A DNA stretch of 7,430 nt from Betaproteobacteria bacterium (GCA_009886305.1 QXZO01000016.1:702-8131), one strand, 5' to 3'. Shown: positions 1-6,679, counted from the stretch's first letter. The notes: a model not told the origin generated them from the sequence alone. Translations and numbers: made by a program.

Positions 1-798
1 GTTGATATCCTCAACGGTATCGACTTTCAATCTTATCTTGGGTTCGAGAGTTCCTTCTGACTGTTCAACCTTTGAAACAAAAGTTATACCAAATAATCGA
101 ATTATTTTAACATTACTGCTGATTTTAAATTGGAAGATACGTCTCCGAAACTGACGCAATGACCTTGCGGAAAACTTGGGAAATGCAGGAAAAGAAAATT
201 CGCGCTCTAGAATCATCATTATTCTTCTGCAAAAAGAATATCGGGCATATCCTTCATTCCCTGAAAGTAATGCTAATACTTTAGATAATCTTTCTGAACG
301 AGATCGAGAACGCCTATTTATCTCCTCATGAAGACATATAAATATGCCACCTTCAACTAACATAGACTTAATTTGATTCAACCCCTCTTCGAGATCATAT
401 AAATGATGCAAAAAGGATGAGGCTAGGATGACATCATACTTTTGGGGTGTATTCTGAGAAAAACTCTCTAAATCATTGAGTATAAATTCAGGTTCTACAT
501 ATTCAGTCTTTTTCTTACTAGCCAACTTCAACATTTCACTACTGACGTCCAGGCCAGTATAACTTGCAGCCTTCCGCTTATCTGCTAGGTTCAAAAAAGT
601 TCCGGTACCGCAGCCTAACTCTAGAACTTCACTTCCTTTTATTTGTTTCTGGTTATTTCCCAGCTGTTCTTCAATGAGCTTCCAGATGTTGTTTCTAACT
701 GATCTTCTAGAAATATAGGGTACTGCTCGATCATGAAATTCAGCACACCCGTCGTGCGCTATAGCATTTTCTTCAATTATTTTATCCTTAATATTCAT
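1..798 (-). CDS. class I SAM-dependent methyltransferase, 3' end beyond window
   Basis: Partial gene: it starts at the ATG at 798-796 and stays open for 266 codons to the left edge, so the C-terminus is missing. The protein has a class I methyltransferase core at about residues 35-155. Motif I is VLELGCGTGTFL (58-69), the glycine-rich SAM loop. It is followed by YTGLDVSSEML (80-90), whose D84 should bind the ribose hydroxyls of SAM, and then by YDVILASSFLHHL (121-133) and a LVEGGIFICLHE strand (147-158). This is the Methyltransf_11/25-type fold. The remainder (about 160-266) is basic and Arg-rich (RRSRSRSER at 162-170) and I do not recognise it. The acceptor is unknown; next to a nucleotidyltransferase and a sugar-type phosphatase, a sugar, lipid or glycan O- or N-methyltransferase is a reasonable inference. 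It lies 83 bases after the nucleotidyltransferase stop, so it may be a looser operon member. It is the most A/T-rich gene here. The fold is secure, the substrate is not. Confidence 0.88.
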   Translation of the reverse strand, partial: MNIKDKIIEENAIAHDGCAEFHDRAVPYISRRSVRNNIWKLIEEQLGNNQKQIKGSEVLELGCGTGTFLNLADKRKAASYTGLDVSSEMLKLASKKKTEYVEPEFILNDLESFSQNTPQKYDVILASSFLHHLYDLEEGLNQIKSMLVEGGIFICLHEEINRRSRSRSERLSKVLALLSGNEGYARYSFCRRIMMILEREFSFPAFPKFSARSLRQFRRRIFQFKISSNVKIIRLFGITFVSKVEQSEGTLEPKIRLKVDTVEDIN

Positions 799-881
799 TA
801 TTTTTTGTATGTTTCATAATGGTCTTAAACTTCATCAATAAATAGATCGACTATTCTCAATAAGAGCCGCAATCACTGTCC
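799..881 (-). other. 83-base intergenic spacer, no clear signal
   Basis: This is the gap between the nucleotidyltransferase stop and the methyltransferase start. It is A/T-rich, especially in the last 15 bases before the ATG (CATACAAAAAATA then ATG on the minus strand). I see no hairpin followed by a T-run, no Shine-Dalgarno sequence, and no well-spaced -35/-10 pair. Read-through from the upstream operon is the simplest reading, but a weak promoter cannot be excluded. Confidence 0.4.
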
Positions 882-1970
882 CTACAAATAAGCAACCAGC
901 GACTTAATCTGCCCGTCCTCCCATTCGATGAGATCAACTCCTTCAAGTTGATTCCCTCCGATTTCAATGTCGAAATCTATGATGGTCGTCGCTGCTGCTT
1001 CATCAACTAAGATTCGCTTGGCTGAGAAAGGGATGTCCCCCTCGCTTCCGTCAAAAATACCTTTCACATATTCTAGAAGTTGCACCCTAGGCTCAAACTT
1101 GCCCGCGGGGTCCTTCAAATATGCATCCTCAGAAAATAAGACTTCGAGCCTGGTTAGATCTTTTTTTGAGAACGCCTGCATATAAGCCAAAGTCATCTCC
1201 TTCAGCTCAGCTTGCGGATCCCTTGCGTTTTGTTGGTAAGCCATTGTGGCCCTAAAGTCGCATAAGTCATTTGGCGTACCTAGGCCATGCATTCCTCCAA
1301 GCCCCGAAGCGATACGGAATGGTAGAATCGTCGCACTTTTGTTGATTAGATAATTGTAGGCTGGAGCGACATAGAATTCACCATTCACGCGGAAATCATC
1401 TTCAATCATCTCTCTAGCAGCGGCAACGAAGTCAGCCCCCTTCTTAAAGTTATAGATACCAACCGTAGCTTCGTCACTGACGACTTGCTTCTCCACTACC
1501 TCGGTCATCCTGCCGGTATCATCAAAACGACAATACGACCATTTGGGGTCATTATCTTCGAAAGACATAATAAGACCAGTGCAGTCATTTTCATCCTGAA
1601 ACTTTAGATATGCATCAATGTCGACTTCCACATATTGATCACTATTTGCGATCATCAGCTCATCGTCATTATTAATAAATTTCTCTGCCAACAGCACCGT
1701 GCATGCAGCTCCTTCGGTCACTTCCTCCACTGTGGTGACCGAGCACTCGGGAGCAATCTCTTTCAGCTTGGTTTCAATATCGGGATACACCCGCAGATGC
1801 TCTGCCTGGCAGATAAAATGAAAGCGGTGCTCGCGCTGAGGGCGCACATTCTCGACGACCCACTGGATCATCGGCATGCCTCCTACTGGAATGAGGGGTT
1901 TAGGGTCGGCATAACCAGCTTCAGCAAATCTGGAGCCTCTACCAGCCATCGGAATTACTATGTTAATCAT
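882..1970 (-). CDS. BcbE-like sugar/polyol-phosphate nucleotidyltransferase fused to NTF2/SnoaL-like domain
   Basis: A 362-residue two-domain protein. Residues 1-240 form a Rossmann-like nucleotidyltransferase: PMAGRGSRF (7-15) is the nucleotide-binding loop, KPLIPVGG (24-31) holds the conserved lysine, and NSDQYV (109-114) carries the metal-binding D111. VVEKQ (158-162), NGEFYVAPAY (196-205) and GTPND (231-235) follow the usual order of the family. It looks closest to the capsule-cluster group typified by BcbE of Pasteurella multocida (from memory). Such enzymes join NTP to a phosphorylated sugar or polyol, releasing pyrophosphate. Residues about 255-362 are a separate NTF2/SnoaL-like cone: AYMQAFSKKDLTRLEVLFSE (262-281), then DP (287-288), and the closing EGVDLIEWEDGQIKSLVAYL (343-362) are typical. 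That domain may bind or isomerise a small molecule or aid dimerisation. The start is 5 bases after the HAD-cupin stop, implying translational coupling, with no Shine-Dalgarno sequence. The activated substrate and the nucleotide used are unknown. Confidence 0.88.
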   Translation of the reverse strand: MINIVIPMAGRGSRFAEAGYADPKPLIPVGGMPMIQWVVENVRPQREHRFHFICQAEHLRVYPDIETKLKEIAPECSVTTVEEVTEGAACTVLLAEKFINNDDELMIANSDQYVEVDIDAYLKFQDENDCTGLIMSFEDNDPKWSYCRFDDTGRMTEVVEKQVVSDEATVGIYNFKKGADFVAAAREMIEDDFRVNGEFYVAPAYNYLINKSATILPFRIASGLGGMHGLGTPNDLCDFRATMAYQQNARDPQAELKEMTLAYMQAFSKKDLTRLEVLFSEDAYLKDPAGKFEPRVQLLEYVKGIFDGSEGDIPFSAKRILVDEAAATTIIDFDIEIGGNQLEGVDLIEWEDGQIKSLVAYL

Positions 1971-1975
1971 TTTAT

Positions 1976-2965
1976 TTAATCTGAGATGTATTTATCCCCC
2001 ATAACGGAGGCTGTTTTTATCACAAAGGTGATGGTGTCCTCTAGTGCTTCAAACGAGGTCGCGACTCCTGGCTCCATTAAGATCATTTCACCCGCTCCAA
2101 TTATTTTATCACACATAATCACTTTGCCGCTTGCGATAACAGTAATCTCAGTAGCGATCTTATGATAGTGCTTACTCTCCTTGTCCCCTTTCTTGTAGCA
2201 CTTCATGCCAGCTTCGAAGTTCTTAGTTTTTAATACTGCTGGATAAAAATCTCCCACGAACCATCCGTTAATCATATAATTAACATGAGCTGTTCTGATT
2301 GCAGGTCGAATGAGTTGATCGGCAGGAGCATCACTGTCAATTTTGGCCATTGCGTCTATTACGTTTTCTTTGTTCGTATCATCTACCGTGCCAATTTCTA
2401 AAACATAACAACCAGAATGTAGTGCCGCTGTGATGCCGATAATATTGTCCTCACATATTAAAACTTCTGCAGGCTCCAGCTCTAATCGACTAACAGCATC
2501 TAGATACATGTCTGGGGCCGGCTTGCTATTCTCGACATCCTCGTTGGAAATCAAAAAATCCATATACTGCAAAATGCCTGACTTCCCCAGCATCATCTCG
2601 ACTGACGGTCTGATTGAGTTGGAGCAACAAGCCATTCTAATACCTTGGGATCTCAAATATTCGATCAGCTCTATGATAGCTGCATTGTGCGTGCAATTTG
2701 TTTCAATCAGTTCGCATGTAAGCTTCTGTTTGAGTGTATTTATTTCAGCATGTTGTTCGGGCGATAAACTTTGAGTTTCTGGATGCTCTCTTAATTTATC
2801 TTTTGTGGGTAAACCATCATAAGTGCTCAGGTGCTCATGCCTAGATATTGCTTTGAAACCCTTGGCTTCGAGAGCTTGATTGAGTGCCTGGTAATGCCAT
2901 TCTTTGGCTTCCACCAATACCCCATCCATGTCGAATAATACGGCTTTTATTTTCATATTTTTCAT
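1976..2965 (-). CDS. HAD phosphatase/phosphomutase (beta-PGM-like) fused to C-terminal cupin
   Basis: A 329-residue fusion. Residues 5-215 are a HAD hydrolase of the beta-phosphoglucomutase/phosphatase type. Motif I is LFDMDGVLV (10-18), with nucleophile D12 and acid/base D14; a helical cap at about 20-95 follows; motif II is CCSNS (113-117, S115); K148 lies in SKPAPD; and motif IV is CEDNIIGI (171-178, E172/D173). All catalytic residues are present. It should dephosphorylate, or move phosphate on, a small phosphorylated sugar or polyol in the cytoplasm. Residues about 238-325 form a cupin barrel whose first motif is canonical: G260, H266, H268, E273 and G280 with the textbook spacing. In the second motif (G292 to about 305) the usual histidine position is T303, so metal binding, if any, would rest on the first motif. 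The gene starts 17 bases after the phosphodiesterase gene. ATG at 2965 and the in-frame ATG at 2956 are both possible starts. HAD phosphatases of the EcbF/BcbF type also sit beside BcbE-like nucleotidyltransferases in capsule loci. Confidence 0.88.
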   Translation of the reverse strand: MKNMKIKAVLFDMDGVLVEAKEWHYQALNQALEAKGFKAISRHEHLSTYDGLPTKDKLREHPETQSLSPEQHAEINTLKQKLTCELIETNCTHNAAIIELIEYLRSQGIRMACCSNSIRPSVEMMLGKSGILQYMDFLISNEDVENSKPAPDMYLDAVSRLELEPAEVLICEDNIIGITAALHSGCYVLEIGTVDDTNKENVIDAMAKIDSDAPADQLIRPAIRTAHVNYMINGWFVGDFYPAVLKTKNFEAGMKCYKKGDKESKHYHKIATEITVIASGKVIMCDKIIGAGEMILMEPGVATSFEALEDTITFVIKTASVMGDKYISD

Positions 2966-2982
2966 TCAATAAGTATGCTTTT

Positions 2983-3606
2983 TTATTTGTTAAAATATGC
3001 AGCAGCCTCTTCAGGCTTATCTGTGCAGATGAGGAGTTTGTTAGAACTAAGATATTTGTTGTTTCTTATATCGCTCCACTGCCCTTCGTAAGGGCGACCA
3101 TGCAGTTCATCTGAGACGATACAGACTTCTAAGTTCTGGCTGATCAGCTCCTCTATGACTAGGTTATCATACCAGATAGAGTAAAATCCATCTAACCACA
3201 CCCCAAAAGACTTCTTCAAAAGGAAGGGTGTTTGATTAACATCACTCACTGGAGCGTAAACTTTTATCTGCATGTCAGTTTGCTTAACCATTTCAGGAAT
3301 AGACATATCAAAAGTAAAGTAATTAGTATGACCATGCTGGTTGAGGATTTCGAGCATCCCCTCAGCAAGGCCATCAGCTTTAATATTTAAAGCCAAAGGC
3401 AGATTACGCCCATCCATAATTTGCAATAGCTCCTCAAAAGTCACCTCTCCACCGGTTGCCATATCATGAGATATCACAATTTCTCCTCCGCTATCTCTGA
3501 GGTCTGTTTCGCAGCCAAAGCCCAAATCGAAAGAACGCGAAAAAGCCGCTTCTCGATTTTTTTCTTCAGGGCTAAGCCAATACCCCCTGTGTGACAAAAT
3601 CCTCAT
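2983..3606 (-). CDS. short GDPD-like (PLC-like TIM-barrel) phosphodiesterase, cytoplasmic
   Basis: A 207-residue protein with the signature of the glycerophosphodiester phosphodiesterase family. SHRGYW (5-10) gives the catalytic His-Arg (H6, R7); CETDLRDSGGEIVISHD (32-48) gives the metal ligands E33 and D35 and the second catalytic histidine H47; and LALNIKADG (71-79) takes the place of the family's E-x-K strand, with N74 where Glu is usual. It is shorter than common GDPDs (about 240-330 residues) and has no signal peptide or membrane segment, so it should act in the cytoplasm. Known members cleave a glycerophosphodiester to glycerol-3-phosphate and an alcohol; here the substrate may be another phosphodiester. 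The start is firm: an in-frame TGA lies eight codons upstream, and the HRG motif comes within six residues of the only ATG. It is the first gene of a tight three-gene set and lies just after a promoter-like region. Because of the altered E-x-K strand, altered specificity or weak activity is possible. Confidence 0.8.
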   Translation of the reverse strand: MRILSHRGYWLSPEEKNREAAFSRSFDLGFGCETDLRDSGGEIVISHDMATGGEVTFEELLQIMDGRNLPLALNIKADGLAEGMLEILNQHGHTNYFTFDMSIPEMVKQTDMQIKVYAPVSDVNQTPFLLKKSFGVWLDGFYSIWYDNLVIEELISQNLEVCIVSDELHGRPYEGQWSDIRNNKYLSSNKLLICTDKPEEAAAYFNK

Positions 3607-3613
3607 GTATTTT

Positions 3614-3661
3614 ATTATACATCTAAGTCAAATATATATTCTATTTATTCTAGTTACGCAA
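3614..3661 (-). promoter_or_regulatory. candidate promoter(s) of the glycan-module operon
   Basis: On the minus strand a perfect TATAAT lies at 3619-3614, seven bases before the ATG of the phosphodiesterase gene. If used as a -10 box, the transcript would start at or next to that ATG, giving a leaderless mRNA. It has no good -35 at 17 bases (AGAATA); a TTGACT is only 6 bases upstream, too close to pair with it. A second candidate is TTGCGT (3661-3656) with a 17-base spacer to TATATA (3638-3633), which would leave a leader of about 20 bases. The stretch is very A/T-rich and sits at the boundary between the exporter and the module, so promoter activity here is likely, but which box is used is not settled. 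Confidence 0.5.
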
Positions 3662-3685
3662 TGAAAGAAAATTTAATCCTTTCAT
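3661..3685. terminator. inverted repeat after the ABC exporter, possible weak terminator
   Basis: ATGAAAG (3661-3667) and CTTTCAT (3679-3685) are perfect 7-base inverted arms around an 11-base A/T-rich loop, 33 bases past the exporter stop. On the minus strand the stem can be lengthened by a GC pair across a one-base bulge. There is no T-run after it on that strand, so it is not a classic intrinsic terminator. Its place between two transcription units is the main reason to list it. The overlap of its edge with the candidate TTGCGT -35 box is slight. Confidence 0.3.
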
Positions 3686-3717
3686 GCCATGGTGTTTTTC
3701 AGAAAGCGTAGGAAGAT

Positions 3718-5517
3718 TTATACGGGCTTTTTTTCTGAGTTCACCAGTCCTAAATACCCATGAACTGATTCAAGCAATTCTACATGCTTACCATCTCCAG
3801 CCAGACTCCCACCCTCAAAATACAAACGCCTTTCTACATCCTTCAGTGTGCCCATTCGATGCGCAATAATGAGTGTAGTGCGATCCTTAGCGAGTCGAGT
3901 GAGTGCCTCTTGAATCAATTGGTCACTCTGGTTATCAAGAGCGGAGGTGGCTTCGTCTAGGACCAGAATGGGTGCGTCTTTAAGGAAGGCTCGCGCTATG
4001 GCAATTCGCTGGCGTTGACCACCGGAGAGTGAATTCCCACGCTCACTTAGAATAGTTTCATAGCCATCTGGGAGCGAATCGATGACATCCAAGGCATTGG
4101 CTTGGCGTGCGGCCTCATGCACGGCCTCATCGCTGGCATCTGGATTTCCAATCCGAATATTATCTGCTACCGACGCATTGAATAGTAACGGCATTTGGGG
4201 CACATAGGCGATTTGCTCACGTAACTCGTTAATATCGAGTTCGCGCAAGTCGATACCGTCAAGGAGGATTCGTCCCTGCACTGGGTCATAAAGCCGAAGA
4301 ACGAGATTCACAAAGGTGGATTTGCCTGCACCGCTCTGGCCGACTAGGCCAACGCTCTGCCCGGCATCAATTTGAACATTAATATTCGACAGGACGGGCT
4401 TTTCGGCGAGATAGGCGAAATCCACATTTTCGAAGGTGATTTGTCCGCGCAAGGGCTGATGCATCGGAGTAGGATTTGCTGGCGAAGCCACACTTTCATC
4501 AGCGTATAGGATCGCTTCAAGTCGCTCCAGAGGGGCTTCTAGCATCTTTAAATTATTTTGAATGGCACCGATCCGTTTGATCGGAGAATAGGCCATAGAG
4601 AGCGCGATGGCAAGAGCTAGGAATTCCCCTTGAGTCATGCCACTTTTGACTCCCAGATATAATGAGAGCGCCATGCCAGCACCCGCGACCACTTCAATAC
4701 TGGGTGAGACCAGTAGACTGGAGCGCGTGCTTTTCATACTCAGTCGAAAAATGGATTTCAAATATTCGACAAAACGATTCACTTGCCGCTCTTGTAAATT
4801 ATAGGCACGAATTTCGACTGGGGACTGAAAACACTCAAGCACCCAAGAACCAAGAGACTCCCCCAGAGTTACCAGTTGCCTTGAACGCTTAGCCAAATAT
4901 ATGCCCACTCTGCGAATAACAAAGACCACAAGCGGCACGCTTATGACCCCAATTATAGCGACAAAGAAACTTTCACTGGTGAAGGACTTATAAACTAAAA
5001 AGCCGACTGCCGACATCAGAGTAAGCGGCTGCTTAACGAGGTCGTTGCTTGTATCCACTACCACGGACTTGATTTGATTCGGGTATCCCATGACACCCGC
5101 ATTTAACTCGCCGGTTTTATAATTGTGGAAGAAGGCCAAAGGCAAAGCCTGCACCTTCTTAAACATGTCGATCTGAATGGCCTGCACCACAGAAATTCCC
5201 GTATAGGTCATATAATAACCATTACCAACAGTACCCACCATCCTCAGAAACATGACCCCTGGTAAGGCTAGGCAGCAAAGAATCAGGAAGCCATTTTCAA
5301 TATCATCCCCAAACCAGCGCTCCACAAGTAGCCGCAGCCATTCGGGAGACTCCGATGCATTACCAAAAAGAATCGGAAAGATCGTTTCTGCCATTACGGG
5401 CACACCTAAGCCGCTGGACAGGGAAAAGAGCACGCCAAATAAAATCCCTACAAGGAATTTAAACCAAACTGGTTTAAGGTATTTGTAGTAAGGAAGCAGT
5501 CGTTTGAGAATAGACAT
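3718..5517 (-). CDS. MsbA-like ABC exporter, fused membrane and ATPase domains
   Basis: A 599-residue half-transporter of the type I (MsbA/lipid exporter) ABC family; two copies should form the working dimer in the inner membrane. Residues 1-335 are the transmembrane domain, with hydrophobic segments near 19-46, 76-98, 162-178, 184-201 and 272-310 and a coupling-region sequence FFHNYKTGELNAGV (129-142). Residues 357-595 are the ATPase: Walker A GQSGAGKST (393-401), Q-loop Q441 in YVPQMPLLF, signature LSGGQRQRIAIARA (497-510), Walker B ILVLDE (517-522) with catalytic E522, D-loop SALD (525-528), and switch H553 in IIAHRMGTL. All motifs are intact. Directly after a lipid A-type acyltransferase (65 bases, same strand), flipping of lipid A or another lipid-linked glycan is the best guess, but exporters of this family cannot be assigned a cargo by sequence. 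An O-antigen or capsule precursor, relevant to the downstream module, is the alternative. There is no Shine-Dalgarno sequence before the ATG. Confidence 0.9.
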   Translation of the reverse strand: MSILKRLLPYYKYLKPVWFKFLVGILFGVLFSLSSGLGVPVMAETIFPILFGNASESPEWLRLLVERWFGDDIENGFLILCCLALPGVMFLRMVGTVGNGYYMTYTGISVVQAIQIDMFKKVQALPLAFFHNYKTGELNAGVMGYPNQIKSVVVDTSNDLVKQPLTLMSAVGFLVYKSFTSESFFVAIIGVISVPLVVFVIRRVGIYLAKRSRQLVTLGESLGSWVLECFQSPVEIRAYNLQERQVNRFVEYLKSIFRLSMKSTRSSLLVSPSIEVVAGAGMALSLYLGVKSGMTQGEFLALAIALSMAYSPIKRIGAIQNNLKMLEAPLERLEAILYADESVASPANPTPMHQPLRGQITFENVDFAYLAEKPVLSNINVQIDAGQSVGLVGQSGAGKSTFVNLVLRLYDPVQGRILLDGIDLRELDINELREQIAYVPQMPLLFNASVADNIRIGNPDASDEAVHEAARQANALDVIDSLPDGYETILSERGNSLSGGQRQRIAIARAFLKDAPILVLDEATSALDNQSDQLIQEALTRLAKDRTTLIIAHRMGTLKDVERRLYFEGGSLAGDGKHVELLESVHGYLGLVNSEKKPV

Positions 5518-5582
5518 CAGTTAAGGTGATGAATTAAAATTACTGATCGATCACTGTCGAGCAGGTTCCTCAGCTTTAAAAG

Positions 5583-6614
5583 CTAAAACCGCTTATGCAT
5601 CCACAAGCCATCGCAAGGGCTAGAAGCGAGACCTTGCTCTAGGGCTCGATTACAGGTCGACGCAAGTGCTGCGCGGCTGTTCATGTTTAAATCCGGGGGA
5701 AAAGCGACGGGACTCACGGTCAGTTTCCAACACGTCGGTGCAAGGGTAGCAAATGAACAAGTTAACATGGGCGCACCACTACGCCGATGAAATAGTCCGG
5801 GAATGGGACTGGTAGGGACCTCAAGCCCGAAATAGCTAGCAAGTGGCCCCTCGCGCATTTTTTGATCGGCCAGAATGAACAGTATCCCACCACTTCGGAT
5901 GAAATCAACGGGCTTGTGAAAGCCGTCACGACGACTGAAAAGTCGCGCGCCACTTGCTTCACGCTGGTTTTTGAACCATCGGTCGAGATAGGTGTTATTT
6001 AGTGGGCGATACATGAGTCCGAGTTTTATCTGGATACCATGCCGCACGGCAAAGAAGGATGGCAAATGTGGCAGCGCCTCCCAAGGACCCATATGCGATA
6101 GGATGACAATCGCGCCCTTCCCCTCTGATAGAGCAGCCTCTAGATGCCCTAATCCTTCAATTTGTAAACTGTCTTCCATCTCCTCTGGAGACATGCGGCT
6201 GAAGGTGAGGCCGCTGAAAAAATTGGCTGAAACGCGTTGAAAGACTTCTTTAATTTGGCTCTCAAGAGGGAGCGATAGATGATGGCGGATTGCAGATGGC
6301 GTATTACATTCGGCAGAGCTCATACCAGAGGGATCAGTTGCCATTCGCGCTCCCTCACCATCATTGCTTGCCGGTCCATTATTGGGGTTTTGTGCCCGCA
6401 TCCATGCGTTAACGACCTCTAGGTTTTTACGCACAACAGCGCGACGCTTGGACATGAATTTCCAAGAAAACCAACCAATGCTTCTCCCCAGCTTGTAAAC
6501 TAACCCGATAGGCAAACTTTGCAGAAGCGAAAATAAGCTGCGTACCAAAATGTACTGCACCCACTTAGCAGAGCCTTTGTAGCGTTCAGGTTCGGGTATT
6601 TTGTGGGTGCCCAT
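5583..6614 (-). CDS. LpxL/HtrB-type lipid A acyltransferase (LPLAT) with unusual insertion
   Basis: A 343-residue member of the LpxL/LpxM/HtrB acyltransferase family, which adds a secondary acyl chain from acyl-ACP to a lipid A-like glycolipid at the inner membrane. An N-terminal hydrophobic helix (about 20-42) is followed by a basic segment WKFMSKRRAVVRKNL (51-65). The catalytic HX4E motif is SHMGPWEA (173-180, H174 and E179). MYRPLNN (201-207), ILADQKMREGPLASYFG (247-263), an arginine-rich GLFHRRSGAPML (273-284) and a terminal GLWMHKRF (336-343) fit the family from start to end. Between NLEVV (64-68) and EVFQRVSANFF (123-133) there are about 54 residues where relatives have, from memory, about 20. 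The extra part is rich in N, G, S, A and P and is encoded partly by a repeat-like DNA segment (6266-6356). The frame is intact, so the enzyme may still work. The gene follows menA after 137 bases and has its own promoter-like sequence. The ATG at 6614 has no clear Shine-Dalgarno sequence. Confidence 0.87.
   Translation of the reverse strand: MGTHKIPEPERYKGSAKWVQYILVRSLFSLLQSLPIGLVYKLGRSIGWFSWKFMSKRRAVVRKNLEVVNAWMRAQNPNNGPASNDGEGARMATDPSGMSSAECNTPSAIRHHLSLPLESQIKEVFQRVSANFFSGLTFSRMSPEEMEDSLQIEGLGHLEAALSEGKGAIVILSHMGPWEALPHLPSFFAVRHGIQIKLGLMYRPLNNTYLDRWFKNQREASGARLFSRRDGFHKPVDFIRSGGILFILADQKMREGPLASYFGLEVPTSPIPGLFHRRSGAPMLTCSFATLAPTCWKLTVSPVAFPPDLNMNSRAALASTCNRALEQGLASSPCDGLWMHKRF
6266..6356. 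repeat. 91-base repeat-like segment with 9-base inverted ends inside the acyltransferase gene
   Basis: GAGGGAGCG (6266-6274) and CGCTCCCTC (6348-6356) are perfect inverted repeats bounding a 91-base segment. Just inside one end are two abutting 14-base units, 6281-6294 and 6295-6308, identical at 12 of 14 positions (GATGGCG, then variable, ATT, variable, CA). A further GAGGGA (6328-6333) can pair with TCCCTC (6351-6356). The segment encodes residues 87-117 of the acyltransferase, exactly the low-complexity insertion that family members lack. It could be a small palindromic element of REP or MITE type, or locally grown repeat DNA. I see no target-site duplication and no second copy in this window. 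Confidence 0.45.
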
Positions 6615-6679
6615 GGATCGATTTAATAATGCGCATTCTTTCTAGTTCTTAGTTAGCCGTAGATTCTAATATATCAACA

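Noticed and set aside
967..1979. Plus-strand open frames opposite the nucleotidyltransferase (967-1185 and 1635-1979)
   Set aside because: They overlap a well-supported minus-strand gene, match no family I know, and read like antisense shadows.
3614..3631. TTGACT and TATAAT as a -35/-10 pair before the phosphodiesterase gene
   Set aside because: They are only 6 bases apart; a working pair needs about 16-18.
866..5557. GACAGTGAT shared by the spacers at 799-881 and 5518-5582
   Set aside because: Nine bases with no shared flanking sequence is within chance for this length.
5518..5584. Short palindromes between acyltransferase and exporter (TGATCGATCA; AGCTTT/AAAGCT around the stop)
   Set aside because: Too short, with loops of 0-1 base and no T-run; likely chance in a 65-base spacer.
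5762..5962. A 66-codon minus-strand frame inside the acyltransferase
   Set aside because: Out-of-frame shadow of the catalytic half of a clear LPLAT gene.
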